Shown one piece after another: positions 5,600 through 8,281 of a stretch of DNA of 8,281 bases. A model generated the notes under the pieces. It did no database searches. It had not been told where the DNA came from and saw only the letters and a program-made list of their open reading frames with translations. Made by a program: the position numbers and the translations under genes. The DNA is from JBCDBL01 sp039183635 (lineage in GTDB: Bacteria > Pseudomonadota > Alphaproteobacteria > Caulobacterales > Parvularculaceae), in contig JBCDBL010000151.1 in NCBI GenBank assembly GCA_039183635.1, positions 1-8,281 of the forward strand. The letters run 5' to 3'. Positions within the stretch are counted from its first letter, which is position 1. Each line of letters begins with the position of its first letter.

Positions 5600-7321
5600 A
5601 TGGCGGACCCACATTCCGGATCGGTGTTTTACGAGATCGCCATGCTGTTGGTGCTCGCAGCCGGCGTGGGCTTTATCGGCTTCTTGCTGCGCCAACCGCT
5701 GATTGTCAGCTTCATCGCCGTCGGTCTTCTGGCCGGCCCCTCCGGCCTCGACATCGTTCACGCCGAGGAACAGATCGAGCTGTTCGCCGAGCTCGGCATC
5801 GTTTTGTTGTTGTTCCTTGTGGGCCTCAAGCTCGACGTTAATCTTATTCGCAAGCTTGGACCCGCAGCCCTGGCGACAGGGCTTGGGCAAGTCTCGGCGA
5901 CGGCCGCCCTCGGCTTCGCCGCCTGCCTCGCCCTCGGTCTTGGCATGACAGAGAGCATTTATGTCGCCATCGCCCTCACCTTTTCCTCCACCATCATCAT
6001 CGTCAAGCTGCTGTCCGATAAACGCGCTATCGATTCGCTCTACGGACGCGTCTCCCTTGGCATACTGATTATCCAGGACCTTGTCGTCGTCATCGCCATG
6101 ATCGTGCTCAGCGCCATCAGCGCCGGCGGCGAAGGCGATCCACGCATTGCGGTGGCGATGGTGGCTCTCAACGGCGCCCTTCTTGTCGGGGGTGTCGGCG
6201 CCTTTATCCGGTTCGTCGCCGAACCGCTCGCCGAACGCCTCGCTCAGTCGCCGGAGCTGTTGGTGGCGTTCGCCATAGGCTGGGCGGCGTTGCTCGGCAC
6301 GTCGGCGGACGTTTTAGGGCTGAGCAAAGAACTTGGCGGACTTCTCGCCGGCGTCTCTTTCGCATCGACCCGATTCCGCGAAGCGATGGCCTCGCGTCTG
6401 TCGCCGCTGCGCGACTTTTTGCTTTTGTTCTTTTTCATCGCCCTCGGCGCCGGTCTCGACCTCAGCCTCGCCGGCGGCATGCTGGTCACCGCCATCGCCC
6501 TGTCCCTCTTCGTTCTCGTCGGCAAACCGGCGATTATCTTTTTGATCATGTCGCAAATGGGCTACCGAAAACGCTCCGGCTTCCTCGCCGGCGTCACGCT
6601 CTCGCAAATCAGCGAATTTTCGTTGATTTTCATGGCTATGGCCGTCTCCATAGGCCATGTGGGAGATGAGGTGATCGGGCTCGTCACCCTGGTCGCGCTG
6701 ATCACCATCACCGCGTCCAGCTATTCCATCACCTACGCCAAATCGATTTATAAAATCGTCGAACCGATCCTCGGGCCCTTTGAGCGTAAGGCCGCCGCCG
6801 GTTCAGATGAAGAAGAAAACGAGCAGACCCTCGCGCGCAAGTACGACGTGCTGCTGTTCGGTCTCGGGCGGTTTGGGGGCGCTGTCGCGCAGCGCTTGAA
6901 GGCGCAAAACATGTCCGTCCTCGGCGTCGATTTCAATCCCTCCGCCGTCCAGCGCTGGCGGGCGGAGGGCGTGGACGCGGTTTACGGCGATGCGACGGAT
7001 CCTGAGTTCATCAGCCACCTGCCGCTATCGGGTTCAAGATGGGCGGTGTCGGCTGTGCCGGAGTTCGACGCATCGCTGACCGCCGACGACGCCCGTCTGT
7101 CCCTCATCCGCACTTTGAAAAGCCAGAATTATCAGGGCCGGATCGCCGTCACTTGCCACAGAGAGGTTGACGTCGAACCCCTCCGGGCCGCAGATGCAGA
7201 CCTTGTCCTGCTGCCCTTCCAGGACGCAGCCGACCGCGCCGTCGAACTTCTTTTCGAAGGCGAACGGCCGGAGCGCATGGAAGTCATCGAACCGGACGAC
7301 CAGATAGAGCTTGCGTCTTAA
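5600..7321 (+). CDS. CPA2 monovalent cation/proton antiporter with TrkA-N domain (KefB type)
   Basis: 573 residues in two parts. Residues 9-390 form the Na+/H+-exchanger domain of the CPA2 family with about 12 hydrophobic segments. Visible family features are FIGFLLRQPLIVSFIAVGLLAGP (25-47), FAELGIVLLLFLVGL (62-76), TFSSTIIIVKLL (127-138), the QD pair Q159/D160 in the ion-transport helix region, and LSQISEFSLIF (334-344). A charged linker (395-413) leads to a TrkA-N/RCK_N nucleotide-binding domain: YDVLLFGLGRFGGAVAQRL (415-433) with GLGRFG, and VDFNP with D444, expected to bind NAD(H). No TrkA-C domain follows. Such proteins exchange K+ or Na+ for H+ at the inner membrane and the cytoplasmic domain gates transport. 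The QD motif, rather than DD or ND, points to K+ efflux of the KefB/KefC type, but the ion cannot be decided here. No KefF/KefG ancillary subunit is next to it. The ribosome-binding site is weak (AGAAAG, 5587-5592). Confidence 0.9.
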   Translation: MADPHSGSVFYEIAMLLVLAAGVGFIGFLLRQPLIVSFIAVGLLAGPSGLDIVHAEEQIELFAELGIVLLLFLVGLKLDVNLIRKLGPAALATGLGQVSATAALGFAACLALGLGMTESIYVAIALTFSSTIIIVKLLSDKRAIDSLYGRVSLGILIIQDLVVVIAMIVLSAISAGGEGDPRIAVAMVALNGALLVGGVGAFIRFVAEPLAERLAQSPELLVAFAIGWAALLGTSADVLGLSKELGGLLAGVSFASTRFREAMASRLSPLRDFLLLFFFIALGAGLDLSLAGGMLVTAIALSLFVLVGKPAIIFLIMSQMGYRKRSGFLAGVTLSQISEFSLIFMAMAVSIGHVGDEVIGLVTLVALITITASSYSITYAKSIYKIVEPILGPFERKAAAGSDEEENEQTLARKYDVLLFGLGRFGGAVAQRLKAQNMSVLGVDFNPSAVQRWRAEGVDAVYGDATDPEFISHLPLSGSRWAVSAVPEFDASLTADDARLSLIRTLKSQNYQGRIAVTCHREVDVEPLRAADADLVLLPFQDAADRAVELLFEGERPERMEVIEPDDQIELAS

Positions 7322-8281
7322 ACGACTTCGAACAGACCTGCGGCGCCCATGCCCCCGCCGACACACATGGTGCACACGACGTATTTAACGCCGCGGCGTT
7401 TGCCTTCGATCAACGCATGACCGACCATGCGCGCCCCGGACATGCCGTAAGGGTGCCCGATGGAGATGGCGCCGCCGTTGACGTTCAACAAATCGTTCGG
7501 AATGCCAAGCTTGTCGCGGCAATAAAGCACTTGGACGGCGAACGCCTCATTCAATTCCCACAGTCCGATATCGTCCATTTTAAGGCCGTTTTTCTCAAGC
7601 AGCTTCGGCACGGCGAAAACCGGACCGATTCCCATTTCATCGGGATTCGTACCGGCGACGGCGATCCCCCGGTAAATCCCCAACGGCTCCACCCCCCGTT
7701 TCTCCGCAACCTTCGCCTCCATCACCACAGACGCCGAGGCGCCGTCGGACAATTGCGAGGCGTTGCCGGCGGTGATGAACTTGCCCTCCTGCACCACTTG
7801 TCCGTTCTGATGCACGGTCCTTAATCCGGAAAGCCCCTCCAGCGTCGTCTCGGGACGATTGCCTTCGTCCTTCTCAAGGTTGACCTCGACGTCGGACACC
7901 TCCTTGGTCTCCTTGTTCATGAACTTCATGACCGAGGGCAGCGGCGCGATCTCATCGTCGAATTTCCCGGCCGCCTGCGCCGCCGCCGTGCGCTGTTGCG
8001 ATTGCAGGGCGTATTCGTCCTGGACCTCGCGGGAAACCCCGTAGCGCTCTGCCACCACTTCGGCGGTTTCGATCATGGCCATGTAGATCGCCGGCTTGTG
8101 CTCCAACAGCCATGGGTCGGGAATGGCGAACATATTCTCAGTCTGGTTCATGGAAATCGATTCAACGCCTCCGCCCACGGCGACATCCATCCCGTCGGAA
8201 ATCACCTGCTTGGCCGCGATCGAAATCGCCATCATGCCCGAGGCGCACTGTCGGTCGACGCTTTGCCCGGCGACGGTGTCC
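7318..8281 (-). CDS. Thiolase (acetyl-CoA C-acyltransferase / acetyltransferase), N-terminus outside window
   Basis: The last 320 codons are present; the start lies beyond base 8281. The fragment begins DTVAGQSVDRQCASGMMAI, carrying the acyl-accepting cysteine (fragment residue 12, bases 8245-8247). An in-frame ATG at 8235 follows this cysteine and is not the start. Other thiolase signatures are GGVESIS, the NEAFA motif (244-248), GGAISIGHPYGMSGAR with active-site H276, and the C-terminal CVGGGMGAAGLFE with the second catalytic cysteine C306. All catalytic residues are therefore intact. Thiolases either cleave 3-ketoacyl-CoA in beta-oxidation or condense two acetyl-CoA, for example towards polyhydroxybutyrate; the long loop with WLLEHKPAIYMAMIETAEVVAERYG suits a 3-ketoacyl-CoA thiolase, but sequence alone does not settle direction. 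Its TAA overlaps the antiporter stop codon in the palindrome TTAA (7318-7321). Confidence 0.92.
   Translation of the reverse strand, partial: DTVAGQSVDRQCASGMMAISIAAKQVISDGMDVAVGGGVESISMNQTENMFAIPDPWLLEHKPAIYMAMIETAEVVAERYGVSREVQDEYALQSQQRTAAAQAAGKFDDEIAPLPSVMKFMNKETKEVSDVEVNLEKDEGNRPETTLEGLSGLRTVHQNGQVVQEGKFITAGNASQLSDGASASVVMEAKVAEKRGVEPLGIYRGIAVAGTNPDEMGIGPVFAVPKLLEKNGLKMDDIGLWELNEAFAVQVLYCRDKLGIPNDLLNVNGGAISIGHPYGMSGARMVGHALIEGKRRGVKYVVCTMCVGGGMGAAGLFEVV

Noticed and set aside
7417..7824. 135-codon + strand open frame within the thiolase
   Set aside because: The thiolase on the opposite strand keeps every catalytic motif; the antisense product is His/Arg-rich with no motif.
8230..8235. 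Thiolase starting at the ATG codons near 8235
   Set aside because: The frame continues upstream through the catalytic-cysteine motif to the window edge, so the real start lies outside.

Overview
The window looks like an ordinary chromosomal stretch of an alphaproteobacterium. This is suggested by GC-rich coding sequence, tightly packed genes, and protein families (a 401-residue SqdB of the type seen in phototrophic and marine alphaproteobacteria, an LpsL-like UDP-glucuronate epimerase, a KefB-type antiporter ending in a nucleotide-binding domain). The genus cannot be named from the sequence. No rRNA, tRNA, CRISPR array, insertion sequence or phage gene was seen.

Layout, left to right. (1) The 3' end of a PlsC-like acyltransferase (1-138, +) overlaps by ATGA a 12-TM-class MFS carrier resembling the lysophospholipid transporter LplT (135-1451, +). 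(2) Converging on it is sqdB, UDP-sulfoquinovose synthase (1507-2712, -). (3) A 301-base divergent intergenic region carries two near-identical 12/13-bp elements 80 bp apart and a hairpin. It feeds sqdB leftward and a UDP-glucuronate 4-epimerase (3014-3982, +) rightward. (4) A 199-base gap holds a tandem 7-bp repeat with an 11-bp period, then a small exported DUF4174-like protein with an acidic tail (4182-4703, +). (5) A divergent 3-methyladenine-DNA-glycosylase-I-like protein follows (4811-5485, +). (6) A 114-base gap has a 19-bp inverted repeat over a possible -10 box, then a CPA2 cation/proton antiporter with a C-terminal TrkA-N domain (5600-7321, +). (7) A thiolase (7318-8281, -, cut at its N-terminus by the window edge) converges on the antiporter with overlapping stop codons.

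The left half has an envelope-lipid theme: acyltransferase plus lysolipid-type carrier, a sulfolipid head-group synthase, and an enzyme supplying UDP-galacturonate. The right half is a mix of stress and housekeeping functions with no obvious single pathway. I see no convincing undescribed multi-gene system. The most useful leads are the divergent Tag-like protein lacking the usual catalytic and zinc residues, the solitary sqdB paired head-to-head with a UDP-glucuronate epimerase, and several short repeat elements in the intergenic regions.
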